The translations under genes were made by a program, and so were the position numbers. Positions 1 through 9,002 of a DNA stretch of 64,000 bases are shown here, one piece after another. The notes under the pieces are model-generated. The model was given only the letters and a program-made list of their open reading frames with translations. It was not told the DNA's origin and made no database searches. The DNA comes from [Eubacterium] eligens ATCC 27750 (GTDB lineage Bacteria > Bacillota > Clostridia > Lachnospirales > Lachnospiraceae). Numbering within the stretch: the first letter of the stretch is position 1; the number at the start of each line of letters is the position of its first letter. The stretch spans positions 1,185,001-1,249,000 of the forward strand of contig NC_012778.1 of the NCBI RefSeq assembly GCF_000146185.1, given 5' to 3'.

Positions 1-614
1 ACAGCCAGGCTGCAAAGAACGAGATGATTTATGCATCACTTAAGAAGGTTGCAGAAAGCAAGGGACATACAGTTGATAATTATGGTATGTACTCAGCTGA
101 TGATAAAGCACAGCTTACATACGTACAGAACGGTATCCTTGCTGCTATTCTTTTAAACAGCGGTGCTGCTGACTTTGTGGTAACAGGTTGCGGTACTGGT
201 GAAGGTGCTATGTTAGCACTTAACTCTTTCCCTGGAGTTCTCTGTGGACATGTTGTTGATCCTTCAGACGCTTATATGTTCATGCAGATTAACGACGGTA
301 ACGCTATTGCTCTTCCATTTGCAAAGGGCTTCGGATGGGGTGCAGAGCTTAACCTCACATACATCTTTGAAAAGCTTTTCGAGGGTGAACCAGGTGGCGG
401 ATATCCTAAAGAAAGAGTTGTTCCTGAACAGAGAAACAAGAAGATTCTTGATGGCGTAAGAGCTGTTACTCTTAAGCAGGATCTCGTAGAAGTTCTTAAG
501 GAGCTTGATCAGGATCTCGTTAAGGGTGCTGTTGCAGGTGAGAAGTTTGAAGAGCTTTTCTTTGCTAACTGCAAGGATGAGAAGATTGCTGAGTATGTTA
601 AGACTCTCAGATAA
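1..614 (+). CDS. RpiB/LacA/LacB-family sugar-phosphate isomerase, 5' truncated
   Basis: The reading frame is open from the window edge (codons run in frame from base 3), so the true start lies upstream; the ATG at 24 is internal because residues SQAAKNE precede it in frame, as expected near the N-terminus of this family. The motif VVTGCGTGEGA carries the Cys and GCGTG loop of RpiB-type aldose-ketose isomerases, and the GHVVDPSDAYMF segment is family-typical. About 203 residues are visible, longer than minimal RpiB (about 150) because of a C-terminal extension, so this is the long RpiB/LacAB subfamily. The exact sugar phosphate cannot be read from sequence. A strong bidirectional hairpin terminator follows 20 bases after the stop. 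Confidence 0.85.
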   Translation, partial: SQAAKNEMIYASLKKVAESKGHTVDNYGMYSADDKAQLTYVQNGILAAILLNSGAADFVVTGCGTGEGAMLALNSFPGVLCGHVVDPSDAYMFMQINDGNAIALPFAKGFGWGAELNLTYIFEKLFEGEPGGGYPKERVVPEQRNKKILDGVRAVTLKQDLVEVLKELDQDLVKGAVAGEKFEELFFANCKDEKIAEYVKTLR

Positions 615-633
615 TTAATTCTGCATTGTACTT

Positions 634-669
634 AAAAAGGTGTCTCCGTTAATCCGGAGACACCTTTTT
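634..669. terminator. Bidirectional intrinsic terminator between isomerase and bioY
   Basis: GGTGTCTCCG (639-648) pairs with CGGAGACACC (655-664) around a 6-nt loop. A-runs and T-runs flank both sides, so the hairpin can stop the rightward isomerase transcript and the leftward bioY transcript. Confidence 0.9.
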
Positions 670-679
670 CTTTTACTTA

Positions 680-1237
680 TTATGCTGCTTTCTGTATAAA
701 ACCAGCTTTAGTTATTGCATATCTTACTGTCTTTCCAAGAAGTGTTGCAATAACTATCTTAACAATATCAAATCCGATAAATGGATATACACATACTGTA
801 AGTGCATATGTGACTGAACATTTCATAAGGTATACAAACCATACCGTACCAAATGCGTATGCAACAGCAGTTCCAACTACCCAGCCAAGCATTGTAAGAA
901 AAATATTTCTGTGTGAAAGCTCAATCACAGCTCCTCCAATAAGTGCCATGAATATGAAACCTATAAGATATCCTCCTGTTGGTCCAAGAAGCTTTCCTAA
1001 TCCACCAGCAAATCCTGAAAATACAGGAAGTCCTACAGCACCAAGCAGCAGATATATTCCATAGCTTCCTGTTCCTGCCCATATGCCCAGTACAAATACT
1101 GTGAAATAAATCACAAGATTAGTAAGAGATATTGGAATCTGACCAATTGGAACTGAAAGTGGTCCAAGAATACATGTAACTGCTGCCATCATAGCCATAA
1201 ATGTCAGCTGATAAATAGTAACCTTTTTACTTTTCAT
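680..1237 (-). CDS. bioY: Biotin transporter BioY (ECF S component)
   Basis: 185-residue hydrophobic protein with about six membrane segments. The N-terminal half has the BioY pattern: a first helix with AMMAAVTCILGPLSVPIGQIP, then ISLTNLVIYF, and a glycine-rich GPTGGYLIGF segment that is typical of the biotin-binding S component. It would import biotin either alone or with a shared ECF energizing module encoded elsewhere. The start at 1237 (MKSKKVT) was chosen because AGAGGA lies just upstream; a longer reading to 1294 would run into the promoter. Transcription probably starts from the promoter at 1280-1308, which is overlapped by a BirA-like operator, so biotin-dependent repression is likely. 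Confidence 0.93.
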   Translation of the reverse strand: MKSKKVTIYQLTFMAMMAAVTCILGPLSVPIGQIPISLTNLVIYFTVFVLGIWAGTGSYGIYLLLGAVGLPVFSGFAGGLGKLLGPTGGYLIGFIFMALIGGAVIELSHRNIFLTMLGWVVGTAVAYAFGTVWFVYLMKCSVTYALTVCVYPFIGFDIVKIVIATLLGKTVRYAITKAGFIQKAA

Positions 1238-1279
1238 AATTAAAGTCCTCTTTTCAAATGTAGTAATACAACATTTGTT

Positions 1280-1332
1280 ATTGTACACACTCAAAAAGCT
1301 ATTGTCAACCTATTATTAATTCAAGTTGACAT
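1280..1332 (-). promoter_or_regulatory. bioY promoter with overlapping BirA-type operator
   Basis: On the minus strand TTGACA (1303-1308) and TACAAT (1280-1285) are separated by 17 bases. TTGTCAAC (1302-1309) and GTTGACAT (1325-1332) form an inverted repeat with a 15-base spacer, closely matching the known BirA operator layout (TTGTnAACC, about 15 bases, GGTTnACAA). One half-site covers the -35 box, so BirA-biotinyl-AMP would block RNA polymerase. Confidence 0.75.
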
Positions 1333-1357
1333 TCAGTTAACATTACATTTTACAATG

Positions 1358-1777
1358 CTATTGTAATATATACTGTATCATTCCCGGTCCAAGCTCTGGT
1401 GTCGGCCTTGCGATAAATCCATGCTTTTCATAGAATATCTCTCTTCCCTTGGCACACATCAGACAAAGCATCATTCTTGTGCCATCCTGAGTAATTCCTT
1501 TGACATAATCTATTATATGTTCTATAAGCATGCTTCCTATGTGCTTACTCTGATATTCCGGTATTATTATTAAATCCTGGATATAGCTGATTACAGACAT
1601 ATCTCCAACCACTCTGCCCATTCCTATAGGCTTGCCATCATCATATACTGTGAATACTTTCACGCTGTTATCCAATGCTCTCTGAGCCTGATTTTCATCC
1701 AACTTAATCCAGCCAACCTGTTTTCTTAATGAAAGATATATATTAACATCTCTCATATCTTCTACTATTCTTATCAT
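1358..1777 (-). CDS. GNAT-family N-acetyltransferase
   Basis: 139 residues. The acetyl-CoA-binding motif A is visible as DLIIIPEYQSKHIGSMLIEH (about residues 68-87), preceded by a beta strand with GMGRVVGD and followed by the FYEKHGF motif typical of the C-terminal part of GNAT domains. It would transfer an acetyl group to an amine of an unknown small molecule or protein; nothing in the sequence identifies the substrate. It stands alone between bioY and the divergently transcribed pectinesterase, 102 bases upstream of the latter. Confidence 0.85.
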   Translation of the reverse strand: MIRIVEDMRDVNIYLSLRKQVGWIKLDENQAQRALDNSVKVFTVYDDGKPIGMGRVVGDMSVISYIQDLIIIPEYQSKHIGSMLIEHIIDYVKGITQDGTRMMLCLMCAKGREIFYEKHGFIARPTPELGPGMIQYILQ

Positions 1778-1847
1778 AATCTCTATTTCCTACAAATTTT
1801 TTAACGAATCGAATTATACTCGCTTTATTTATTAATGTCCAGTGTGC

Positions 1848-1872
1848 TATAATAGCAAAAAAATATCGGAGG
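1848..1872 (+). promoter_or_regulatory. Extended -10 promoter and RBS of the pectinesterase gene
   Basis: TGC precedes a perfect TATAAT (1848-1853), forming an extended -10 element; no clear -35 is seen. CGGAGG follows immediately before the ATG at 1880, giving a short leader of about 20 bases. Confidence 0.6.
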
Positions 1873-1879
1873 TACTCAC

Positions 1880-2821
1880 ATGATTACTGTAGCTAAAGAT
1901 AATTCCGGAGATTTTAATTCTATCCAGCAGGCTGTTGATTCAATTCCAGCCGGAACCCCTGAAACTATCTATATCAAAAAAGGAATATATAAAGAACGCG
2001 TTGAAGTCAGAAAGAATAATATATCATTTGTTGGTGAAAGCACTGATGATACTATAATAACAGAAAGCTATTATGCAAGAATGATTATGCCTGATGGCTC
2101 TAAACGTGGAACTTTCCGTTCTTATACATTTTTCGTCTACGCAGACAATTTTACTGCCAGCAATTTAACTTTTGAAAATGCAGCCGGATTCGGTGATGAA
2201 TTTGGCCAGGCGATTGCAGTATATGCCGAAGGGGATAACATAACTTTCAGGAACTGCAAAATTCTCGGTCATCAGGATACTCTGTTCACCGGTCCTCTTC
2301 CAATGAAAGAAAAGCAGCCTGGTGGTTTCACCGGACCTACAATTGACGGAATACGCCGTGTTGTCCACCAGTTATATGAAGACTGCTACATTGCAGGAGA
2401 AATTGATTTTATATTTGGAAGTGCTACTGCTTACTTTAAAAACTGCACCCTTTTTGCACTGAACAGAAATCAGGAAATCAATGCTTTCTATACAGCACCT
2501 TCTACATATGAAGGACAGGCTTTTGGTTATGTATTTGAGAGCTGTACATTTACAGGTAACTGTCCTCCAAAAAGTGTTGCTTTAAGCAGGCCATGGAGAA
2601 TACATGCCAAAACAGTTCTTCTTAACTGCAGCTATTCCGATCAGATAATTGATGAAGGATTTACTGACTGGAACAAGCCCGAATCGCATGAAACTGTATA
2701 TTATGCAGAATACAACGGACATGGAGAAGGTTTTAAGCCTGAAAAAAGAGCAGCTTATGTTCATCAGTTAAATGAATCAGAAGCTGCCCTCTATACTCTT
2801 GAAAATGTTATGAATTCCTAA
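1880..2821 (+). CDS. Pectin methylesterase (CE8), apparently cytoplasmic
   Basis: 313 residues forming the right-handed beta-helix family CE8, which removes methyl esters from homogalacturonan. The catalytic set is visible: Gln110 in QAIAV, Gln132 and Asp133 in QDTLF, Asp176 in DFIFG, and Arg237 with Trp239 in SRPW. There is no signal peptide: the protein begins directly with ITVAKDNSGDF, the start of the catalytic domain. It therefore probably de-esterifies imported oligogalacturonides inside the cell, as known for other gut Firmicutes and Bacteroidetes pectin users (inference). GGAGG lies 8 bases before the ATG. The final codons overlap the stop of the convergent lipoprotein gene by four bases, with no terminator between them. 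Confidence 0.93.
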   Translation: MITVAKDNSGDFNSIQQAVDSIPAGTPETIYIKKGIYKERVEVRKNNISFVGESTDDTIITESYYARMIMPDGSKRGTFRSYTFFVYADNFTASNLTFENAAGFGDEFGQAIAVYAEGDNITFRNCKILGHQDTLFTGPLPMKEKQPGGFTGPTIDGIRRVVHQLYEDCYIAGEIDFIFGSATAYFKNCTLFALNRNQEINAFYTAPSTYEGQAFGYVFESCTFTGNCPPKSVALSRPWRIHAKTVLLNCSYSDQIIDEGFTDWNKPESHETVYYAEYNGHGEGFKPEKRAAYVHQLNESEAALYTLENVMNS

Positions 2822-3537
2822 TTAATTGTTAATGAACCAAGCGATGTTCCAGATGATGTTGCCGTCATAGAAGACCCGGCTACTAAACTGGCATCGCTTT
2901 CTTTTACCTGAAAAAGTACCACAACATCTTTACTTGCACCTGCTGCAAGACTTACATTTTTCAATGCTGTTATATCATTCTTCAATATTGATGCATAATT
3001 ACCTACACCAGTTCCTCCAACTTCAAGTTTAAATGTTACATTACCTGAAGAATTGAGTGTTACTGCCTGTCCACTTGTATTAGTAAGTGTAAGTTCAACT
3101 GCAACCACCTTATATCCTTGCTGTGCAGGCACAGATACATAATCATCCAATGGATAAGCACTTCCTGTAACATAATCCTTATATCTGACTGTTACACCAT
3201 TAAGTCCTAAAACTGCCGGAAGATTCCCCATTAAATCTGTTGACGCTGTTCCTGCTGCATTAGAAGCAGAAGGTTTATGTGAATTAACAGACTGACTCTG
3301 TGATGGTGTCTGTGTACTGCTGTTAGTACCTGCAGTTGTTGTAACACCTGTCTTCTGCGCAGTATTAAGCTTCTGGTACTTCCATTCATTATCATATGAA
3401 TACTTAAGAAGTGTTCCTGCTATATATTCTGCTACAAGGTCATTCTCTTCATTAGTCAGTGATATATCATTCTTACCACAGCCTGTAAGTGCTGCCATAC
3501 ACAATAGTACAAGCAGACCCGTTAAAAATTTTTTCAT
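2818..3537 (-). CDS. Lipoprotein of unknown function, C-terminal Ig-like (DUF4352-like) domain
   Basis: 239 residues. The N-terminus is a lipoprotein signal peptide ending in the lipobox LTGC (Cys20), so the mature protein would be attached to the outer face of the membrane. Residues about 60-100 are a low-complexity Ser/Thr/Gln linker. The C-terminal part (about 115-239) has the beta-strand pattern VVAVELTLTN followed by DVVVLFQV, which resembles the Ig-like DUF4352 fold; that assignment is tentative. It lies downstream of a kinase/regulator pair on the same strand, 89 bases away. The role is not known. Confidence 0.75.
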   Translation of the reverse strand: MKKFLTGLLVLLCMAALTGCGKNDISLTNEENDLVAEYIAGTLLKYSYDNEWKYQKLNTAQKTGVTTTAGTNSSTQTPSQSQSVNSHKPSASNAAGTASTDLMGNLPAVLGLNGVTVRYKDYVTGSAYPLDDYVSVPAQQGYKVVAVELTLTNTSGQAVTLNSSGNVTFKLEVGGTGVGNYASILKNDITALKNVSLAAGASKDVVVLFQVKESDASLVAGSSMTATSSGTSLGSLTIN

Positions 3538-3626
3538 ATATTGTTCCTCAAACTCTTTAAAAAATTATTATTGTAGTTCATGATAAATAAATACATTTTC
3601 TAAACACTAATAACAATTATATCATA

Positions 3627-5261
3627 TTATGATTTACAATCAAGATTAAACCAGAATTCTACACCATCAGATACATTTCTGACACCATATTCCTGCCCCA
3701 TTGAATCCATAATAGCCTTTACAATAGACAGTCCTATTCCATTACCTCCATATTCTCTTGTTCTCGCTTTATCAGTCTTGTAGAACTTCTCCCATATTCT
3801 TTCAAGATCTTCATCAGCAATATTCTTTCCACTATTATATACAGTAACGGTAATAGTTCCTCCATTCTCTGATTTTTCAGTTCTCACCTCAATTGCACGC
3901 TTTCCATCACAGTGATTAAGTGCATTAGATATATAATTAGTAAGCACTTCCTCTGTCTTGTATTCATCAGCCCACACATAATTATGCTCATTACGGTTAT
4001 CAAATACTATACTCATATTCTTTTGTCCCGCTCTTATTGCATTGGCATCTGCTACAGAAGCAATAAGCTCATTAATATCAAATCTCTCCATCTCAGGCTC
4101 ATCATTTCCGAATTCAATCTGATTAAGTGTAAGAAGTCTCTTAACCATTGTATTCATCTTGTTTGCCTCGTCCATAATAACATCACAATAAAATTCCATG
4201 CTTTCAGGATCATCTGTTATGCCTTCCTTAAGCCCCTCAGCATATCCTTGTATAAGTGCAATAGGAGTCTTTAACTCATGAGATACATTTGAAAGAAAAT
4301 CTGTTCTCATTATCTCAAGCTTTTCTTTTTTATCAATATCTTTCTTAAGTTCAAGGTTAGCCTTCTTAAGCTCAGCAATATTCTGTTCAAGCTTCTCAGA
4401 CATATTGTTCATGCTCTTTCCAAGCAGACCAATCTCTCCCTTATCACTTCCCTCATATCTTGCATCAAAATCCATCTCTGACATCTTCTCAGCAATATTA
4501 GAAAGCTGCTTAATCGGTCTGGTAATATATGTTGATACTACAAATGCTGCAATTATACCAACAGCAAGAATTGCTCCTCCAACATACTTAATAAGAGTTG
4601 TCGATATATTTACATTATCTTTTATTCCCTGGATAGGAGTTCTTAATATAATTGAATATCCATTGTCAAGTGTACCCCATATCTCAAGATAGTAATCTCC
4701 AAGCCTTTCATCATACACCTTCTGTAATGTGTAATTATCATTGGAGCTTATAATTGTCCTGTTCTCAACAAGTGATGTACCAGACATATCAATAATATCT
4801 TCCAGACGCTTTCTATGATCTTTCTTATCATCCTTGTCTGCCGGGTTATCTGAATCATCTTCCTGTTCCTTAGGTTCCGGTGCTTTATCAGGTGAACCAT
4901 TATTCTTAAAAATATCTCCATTAAATATACTCATGCGAAGACGTTCCATCATTGAATCATCTCCCTGAGTACTTACATATATGGTACACCAGCTGCTGTC
5001 AACTACAAGCACAGATATTCCCTTTGCTGTAGATATGTTCTCCATATCAGCACACATAGTATCTTTATCTATCTGTGAATCAGTATATTTCTGCATGATT
5101 TCATTGACATTCTCATAAGAATTAATCATGCTCTTCTGCTTACGGTTCATATACACTTTCTCAGAAAAAATGCTGTTAAATCCAATAAGCATAGCCACAA
5201 GACATGTAACAGTAACTACCAGAAGAAGTGTAATCTTAAACTTAATTGAATGTATCTTCAT
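3627..5261 (-). CDS. Sensor histidine kinase
   Basis: 544 residues. TM1 spans about residues 9-30 and TM2 about 223-246, enclosing an extracellular sensor of roughly 190 residues. That sensor includes an unusual Asp/Lys/Glu-rich, probably disordered stretch at about 127-150. A HAMP domain follows, then the HisKA dimerization helix with the phospho-acceptor His328 in NVSHELKTP, and a HATPase domain with N and G boxes ending in GNGIGLSIVK. It is encoded 27 bases after its response regulator, so the two form one operon. The acidic insert could bind cations or cationic peptides, but no ligand can be assigned. Confidence 0.93.
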   Translation of the reverse strand: MKIHSIKFKITLLLVVTVTCLVAMLIGFNSIFSEKVYMNRKQKSMINSYENVNEIMQKYTDSQIDKDTMCADMENISTAKGISVLVVDSSWCTIYVSTQGDDSMMERLRMSIFNGDIFKNNGSPDKAPEPKEQEDDSDNPADKDDKKDHRKRLEDIIDMSGTSLVENRTIISSNDNYTLQKVYDERLGDYYLEIWGTLDNGYSIILRTPIQGIKDNVNISTTLIKYVGGAILAVGIIAAFVVSTYITRPIKQLSNIAEKMSEMDFDARYEGSDKGEIGLLGKSMNNMSEKLEQNIAELKKANLELKKDIDKKEKLEIMRTDFLSNVSHELKTPIALIQGYAEGLKEGITDDPESMEFYCDVIMDEANKMNTMVKRLLTLNQIEFGNDEPEMERFDINELIASVADANAIRAGQKNMSIVFDNRNEHNYVWADEYKTEEVLTNYISNALNHCDGKRAIEVRTEKSENGGTITVTVYNSGKNIADEDLERIWEKFYKTDKARTREYGGNGIGLSIVKAIMDSMGQEYGVRNVSDGVEFWFNLDCKS

Positions 5262-5288
5262 CTTTAATTGCCTTCCTTATACGCAGAA

Positions 5289-5966
5289 TCAGTCAACAAT
5301 GAACTTGTAACCCATACCCCAGATTGTCTTGATGTAATCACCCTTCTCACCCATTTTCTTTCTTAATTTCTTAACATGGGTATCTATAGTTCTTGCATCT
5401 CCATAGTAATCATAATTCCATACATTATTAAGAATCTTCTCTCTAGACAACGCAAGCCCTTTATTCTCAACAAAATAAGTAAGCAGTTCAAACTCCTTAT
5501 AGCTTAACTCTATCTCTTCACCATCAATCTTAACGATATGTGCTGCTTTATCTATAGTAATTCCACCAATCTCAATTATCTCGTTGCTGTCAACACCATA
5601 TGCACGTCTTATAATTGCATCAACTCTGGCTGTAAGTATCTTGGGTGAAAATGGCTTGGCAATATATTCGTCAGCTCCACATTCAAAGCCTTGTAGTTCA
5701 TCCATCTCCTCGCCCTTTGCTGTAAGCATTATAATAGGAACTTTAGAATCCTTTCTTATCTGCCTGCACACTTCCCATCCATCCATTCTTGGCATCATAA
5801 CATCAAGAATTATAAGTGCAATATCTTTATTCTCCATAAATGTATCTACAGCTTCTACACCATCAGCCGCTTCAATAACAGCATATCCTTTTCTTGTAAG
5901 GAAATCACTTACAAGCTTTCTCATTCTGCTTTCATCATCTACTACTAAAACCTTCATCTTATCCAT
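5289..5966 (-). CDS. OmpR/PhoB-family response regulator
   Basis: 225 residues. The receiver domain has the acidic pair Asp10/Asp11, the phospho-acceptor Asp55 in LIILDVMMP, the Thr in MLTAKG and Lys104 in AKPF. The C-terminal winged-helix domain (about 130-225) has the KEFELLTYF helix and the DTHVKKLRKKMG recognition region. The ATG at 5966 follows GAGGAT at suitable spacing. It pairs with the downstream kinase gene. A 94-base gap separates it from the coiled-coil protein gene upstream. Confidence 0.95.
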   Translation of the reverse strand: MDKMKVLVVDDESRMRKLVSDFLTRKGYAVIEAADGVEAVDTFMENKDIALIILDVMMPRMDGWEVCRQIRKDSKVPIIMLTAKGEEMDELQGFECGADEYIAKPFSPKILTARVDAIIRRAYGVDSNEIIEIGGITIDKAAHIVKIDGEEIELSYKEFELLTYFVENKGLALSREKILNNVWNYDYYGDARTIDTHVKKLRKKMGEKGDYIKTIWGMGYKFIVD

Positions 5967-6060
5967 ATGTAATCCTCACTTTCACGGTGAATTAATTATC
6001 TATATACTATCTGATAAATATGTTTAAAATGTGTACTCTGCTCATATATTTATATTATGA

Positions 6061-6708
6061 CTACTTTGTTGACTGCTGTGATGATGATTTTAAAGACTGC
6101 TTTGATTCAAGTTCCGCTTCCCTTGAATTAAGCTCTTTCTCTTTTTCCTTTAACTTGGCTTCCTTAGATTCAAGCTCTGTCTGCCATGAAGAATACTTAT
6201 TCTGTACATTCACTTCATAATTAATGACATTAGAATTAGAGCCTGTCTTAAGAATAAAAAACATTGCAATTAACGCAATAACAAGAAACACATTTACAAT
6301 CATAATTCTCATAAAATTGTTCTTGTACTTTGCCACCTGAATTGAGAGAGTATGCAGCTCACTTCTATGCTCATTTCTTTCACGTCTTCTGTCAATCGCA
6401 ATCTGTGTTTCACTCTTTACCGGAATCGGCTTAATCTTATCATCTGGAATATCTGGTGAATTATACAGAAACTGCTGTAAATTCTTGAGATAATTTAGTC
6501 CAATGGATGTATAAAATAACTGTCTGTCAATTATCTTATTATACAACACATACACCTGTTTCGGATCTTTACTGTCCGTCTTTCCAGACAGATACTTAAT
6601 AGCATTCATCTCATCTTTTGCTTCCTGCGCTTCCTGCTTCGTCTTAAAAGTATATCCGCCGACAACAAAGCCTTTTTCCTTATTATTAACATTTTTATTA
6701 TCGCTCAT
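6061..6708 (-). CDS. Membrane protein with C-terminal coiled coil, unknown function
   Basis: About 215 residues. The N-terminal part (to about 100) is soluble and begins with a short motif FVVGGYTFKTKQEAQEAKDE. One membrane helix (about 137-155, IMIVNVFLVIALIAMFFIL) follows. The C-terminal tail contains a Glu/Lys-rich coiled coil (about 178-208) and a Ser/Gln-rich end. I do not recognise the family by name. An in-frame GTG at 6717 is an alternative start; the ATG at 6708 is preferred although its GGAG is only 3-4 bases away. It lies between the HD-domain gene and the response regulator, all on the same strand. Confidence 0.7.
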   Translation of the reverse strand: MSDNKNVNNKEKGFVVGGYTFKTKQEAQEAKDEMNAIKYLSGKTDSKDPKQVYVLYNKIIDRQLFYTSIGLNYLKNLQQFLYNSPDIPDDKIKPIPVKSETQIAIDRRRERNEHRSELHTLSIQVAKYKNNFMRIMIVNVFLVIALIAMFFILKTGSNSNVINYEVNVQNKYSSWQTELESKEAKLKEKEKELNSREAELESKQSLKSSSQQSTK

Positions 6709-6761
6709 AAACTCCACTTCCCACGCACATTTTTGTTAATTGTAACATTAAATCTCATTAT

Positions 6762-7247
6762 CTACAAACCAAACATCTCCTGGCATATCTTTTTGCCGCT
6801 TTCCGTCTTAAAAATGTTATTATATGCTTTCAATGCTGCATCCTTTGTAAGATTATCATCGCATATGTTAACTAAGAAATCCGCCTCAACAAGTATCTGA
6901 TAATCAATGCCGTCAATATTATTGTAAGTATGGTGATGTCCTATCAGATACTGCACTCTTTCTGATACTTCACTGTCAAAGCCAAGCCTGTCAAGAAGTC
7001 CTGCGGCAATAGCAGGACCTTCTTTTTCCTGCAGTTTTCCTCCGCACTCACCATATTTTTCTTCACATGTATGAATCCCGATATCATGTGTGAGTGCCGC
7101 TGTTTCAATTATAAAAAGACATTTGTCATCAACATTTTCCATCTGTGCAATCAGCTTTGCATAGCTGTGAACCTTGCAAAAATGCTGTATTCTTTTAGCG
7201 TCTCCTTTATATAATTCAATCATTGCCATATGAAGTCTGTTAATCAT
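6762..7247 (-). CDS. HD-domain phosphohydrolase
   Basis: 161 residues. The metal-binding HD signature is visible as His27 in FCKVHSYA, His54-Asp55 in LTHDIG, the IGHHHTY cluster near 103 and Asp in EADFLVN near 122. Such proteins hydrolyse phosphate esters of nucleotides or related compounds; the substrate is not evident. Only 11 bases separate it from the upstream LUD-domain gene, so the two are probably co-transcribed. Confidence 0.85.
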   Translation of the reverse strand: MINRLHMAMIELYKGDAKRIQHFCKVHSYAKLIAQMENVDDKCLFIIETAALTHDIGIHTCEEKYGECGGKLQEKEGPAIAAGLLDRLGFDSEVSERVQYLIGHHHTYNNIDGIDYQILVEADFLVNICDDNLTKDAALKAYNNIFKTESGKKICQEMFGL

Positions 7248-7258
7248 AGTGTCTCCTT

Positions 7259-7885
7259 TTAATAACCAAGTGTATCATTTACAAGTATTACATGTATTCT
7301 TCCGACATGGCGTGAATATCTTGTAATCAGGAACTGGCAGCATAATGTGTCTGGTGATTTGCAGTCAAAGCATTTTCCGGTTGTCTTGCAGGGTGTCTTG
7401 ACATCAAAATTCTGTGCATTAGTTGGTGCAGCTATATTTCTTGCACGCTTCATTGCCGAATCGAGGTCTGAACAGACTTTATTCATTCCAACTATGAAGA
7501 TTACCTTCTTTGGTCCCTGCGCTATGCATGAAACACGGTTAGAATTGCCATCAATATTGACAAGTATTCCATCACTTGTCATCGCATTTGCACTTGATAA
7601 GAACACATCAGCGTCATATGAAGCCAGAAGTCCCTCTCTTGGAGTCATCTTAGAGCGGTCTATATAATTGTAATTGCCCTCCTTCAAAGCCTTCACAAGT
7701 CCAATCTCCTGTGCACTGTGACAGCCGCCCATAGCAATTGTGCTTTCCTCGTCAATTAACTCCAAAGCCTGCTTTAAAGCTGCTTCTTTATCCTCTGCAT
7801 AATATCCTGACATATTTCGTGACTGTAAGCCATTAATTACAGTCTGTGCCAGTACTTCATTTCTTTTCTTTACATTTTCGTCCAT
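7259..7885 (-). CDS. LUD-domain (LutC/YkgG-like, DUF162) protein
   Basis: 208 residues. The sequence has the LUD fold pattern, with STIAMGGCHSAQEIGLVKAL and the ADVFLSSANAMTSDGILVN motif; the latter is typical of proteins annotated as lactate utilization or DUF162. The C-terminal portion holds a cysteine cluster (CKTTGKCFDCKSPDTLCC) that could bind metal or an Fe-S centre. No other lutABC genes are adjacent, so a role in lactate oxidation is not supported by context. The start at 7885 was chosen because GGAGG lies 8 bases upstream; an in-frame extension to 7936 has no ribosome binding site. Confidence 0.85.
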   Translation of the reverse strand: MDENVKKRNEVLAQTVINGLQSRNMSGYYAEDKEAALKQALELIDEESTIAMGGCHSAQEIGLVKALKEGNYNYIDRSKMTPREGLLASYDADVFLSSANAMTSDGILVNIDGNSNRVSCIAQGPKKVIFIVGMNKVCSDLDSAMKRARNIAAPTNAQNFDVKTPCKTTGKCFDCKSPDTLCCQFLITRYSRHVGRIHVILVNDTLGY

Positions 7886-7981
7886 GCTTGTATCCTCCAG
7901 TCTATGTAAATATTTAGTATGCTTATTATAGCACAAATTCTTTTACTTCCTTTATGCTTCATAACAAAATAAATGTAGTTC

Positions 7982-8953
7982 TTATGAGTTATCAATAACA
8001 TTTTCTATATAAAATTTAAGGAAATCATGTATCTCCATATTATATTCTTTCTCAAATCTTTTTCTAACATTTTCTTCCAGTTCCGATCTTTCGTGAAATG
8101 AATCTTCATAATATCTGACCATGCTTTCAACTACATTCTGACAAAATGGTGTTCTGTTATGTATTCCATTTAATTTTTTATCATCCCAGTTAAAACCATA
8201 TGTAACGCCATACTCTTTTTCTTTGTACAAAATACAATAATTATAGTCGCCGCCATCTTGGGTCAATATTGTAGATGTAAAGTTTGTAAGGGTCAATACA
8301 ATATCTCTGTTAGCTTCATAGACTCCATAAATAATATTTATATTATGGCTTTCAAGATTGAAATCCTCAAATTTTCTGTTACCTATCAGTTGTCTTCTCT
8401 GAGTATCTGTCAATTCAACCAGACTTAAATCTATGCTTATTTCATCACTATCAATATTATTGTCGCTGTTTACCTGATCTTTATCTTGTATAAAGCACTT
8501 AGGATTTTCAGAAATTCTTTGCAGATTCGCAACAAATAACTGAAGATGTTCCCGTTGAAACTTTAAATCTGTGCCAAACTGTCTGTTGACCGCTGCCATT
8601 TTTACAGATATTTTTCCATATTGTGATTCACCATCAAATTTTATCTCCTTACCGCCAAGAACATTTTCAACTTCAACATTTTTTATACTATCATTCTTTA
8701 TGATATAACATTTATAAAACTTTCCCCACAAGTCAAACACAGCAATTAGAACATTTTCATCAGTTGTCGTGACAAATGCCTTACAATCAGATATGGAATG
8801 TCCATGGTGCATTATAATATAAGATATCCTGTCTCCATCTGGTTCTTCCATATCAACCAGAATCTCATCTCCGTGTGTAAACTCATCTTCTTTTAAAACT
8901 TTAGAAAATGTATCTTTATATAATTGTGTACAAAACACATTTTTAAATCTCAT
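7982..8953 (-). CDS. Hypothetical protein, 323 residues
   Basis: I do not recognise this family. The protein is soluble and acidic, with no signal peptide or membrane segment. A Glu/Asp-rich middle (about 163-178, SDNNIDSDEISIDLS) separates two parts. The C-terminal half has DYNYCILYKEKEYGVTYGF and ends in a helical tail. AGGGG precedes the ATG. It lies alone between the LUD gene and the flavodoxin gene, with about 50-100 bases on each side, on the same strand as both. Confidence 0.65.
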   Translation of the reverse strand: MRFKNVFCTQLYKDTFSKVLKEDEFTHGDEILVDMEEPDGDRISYIIMHHGHSISDCKAFVTTTDENVLIAVFDLWGKFYKCYIIKNDSIKNVEVENVLGGKEIKFDGESQYGKISVKMAAVNRQFGTDLKFQREHLQLFVANLQRISENPKCFIQDKDQVNSDNNIDSDEISIDLSLVELTDTQRRQLIGNRKFEDFNLESHNINIIYGVYEANRDIVLTLTNFTSTILTQDGGDYNYCILYKEKEYGVTYGFNWDDKKLNGIHNRTPFCQNVVESMVRYYEDSFHERSELEENVRKRFEKEYNMEIHDFLKFYIENVIDNS

Positions 8954-9002
8954 ATTCTACCCCTGACTAATATCATAAACCTGCCATATTATTGTATAAT
9001 TT

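Noticed and set aside
7259..7885. Part of a lutABC lactate-utilization operon
   Set aside because: Only a LUD-domain gene is present; no Fe-S partner genes are adjacent.
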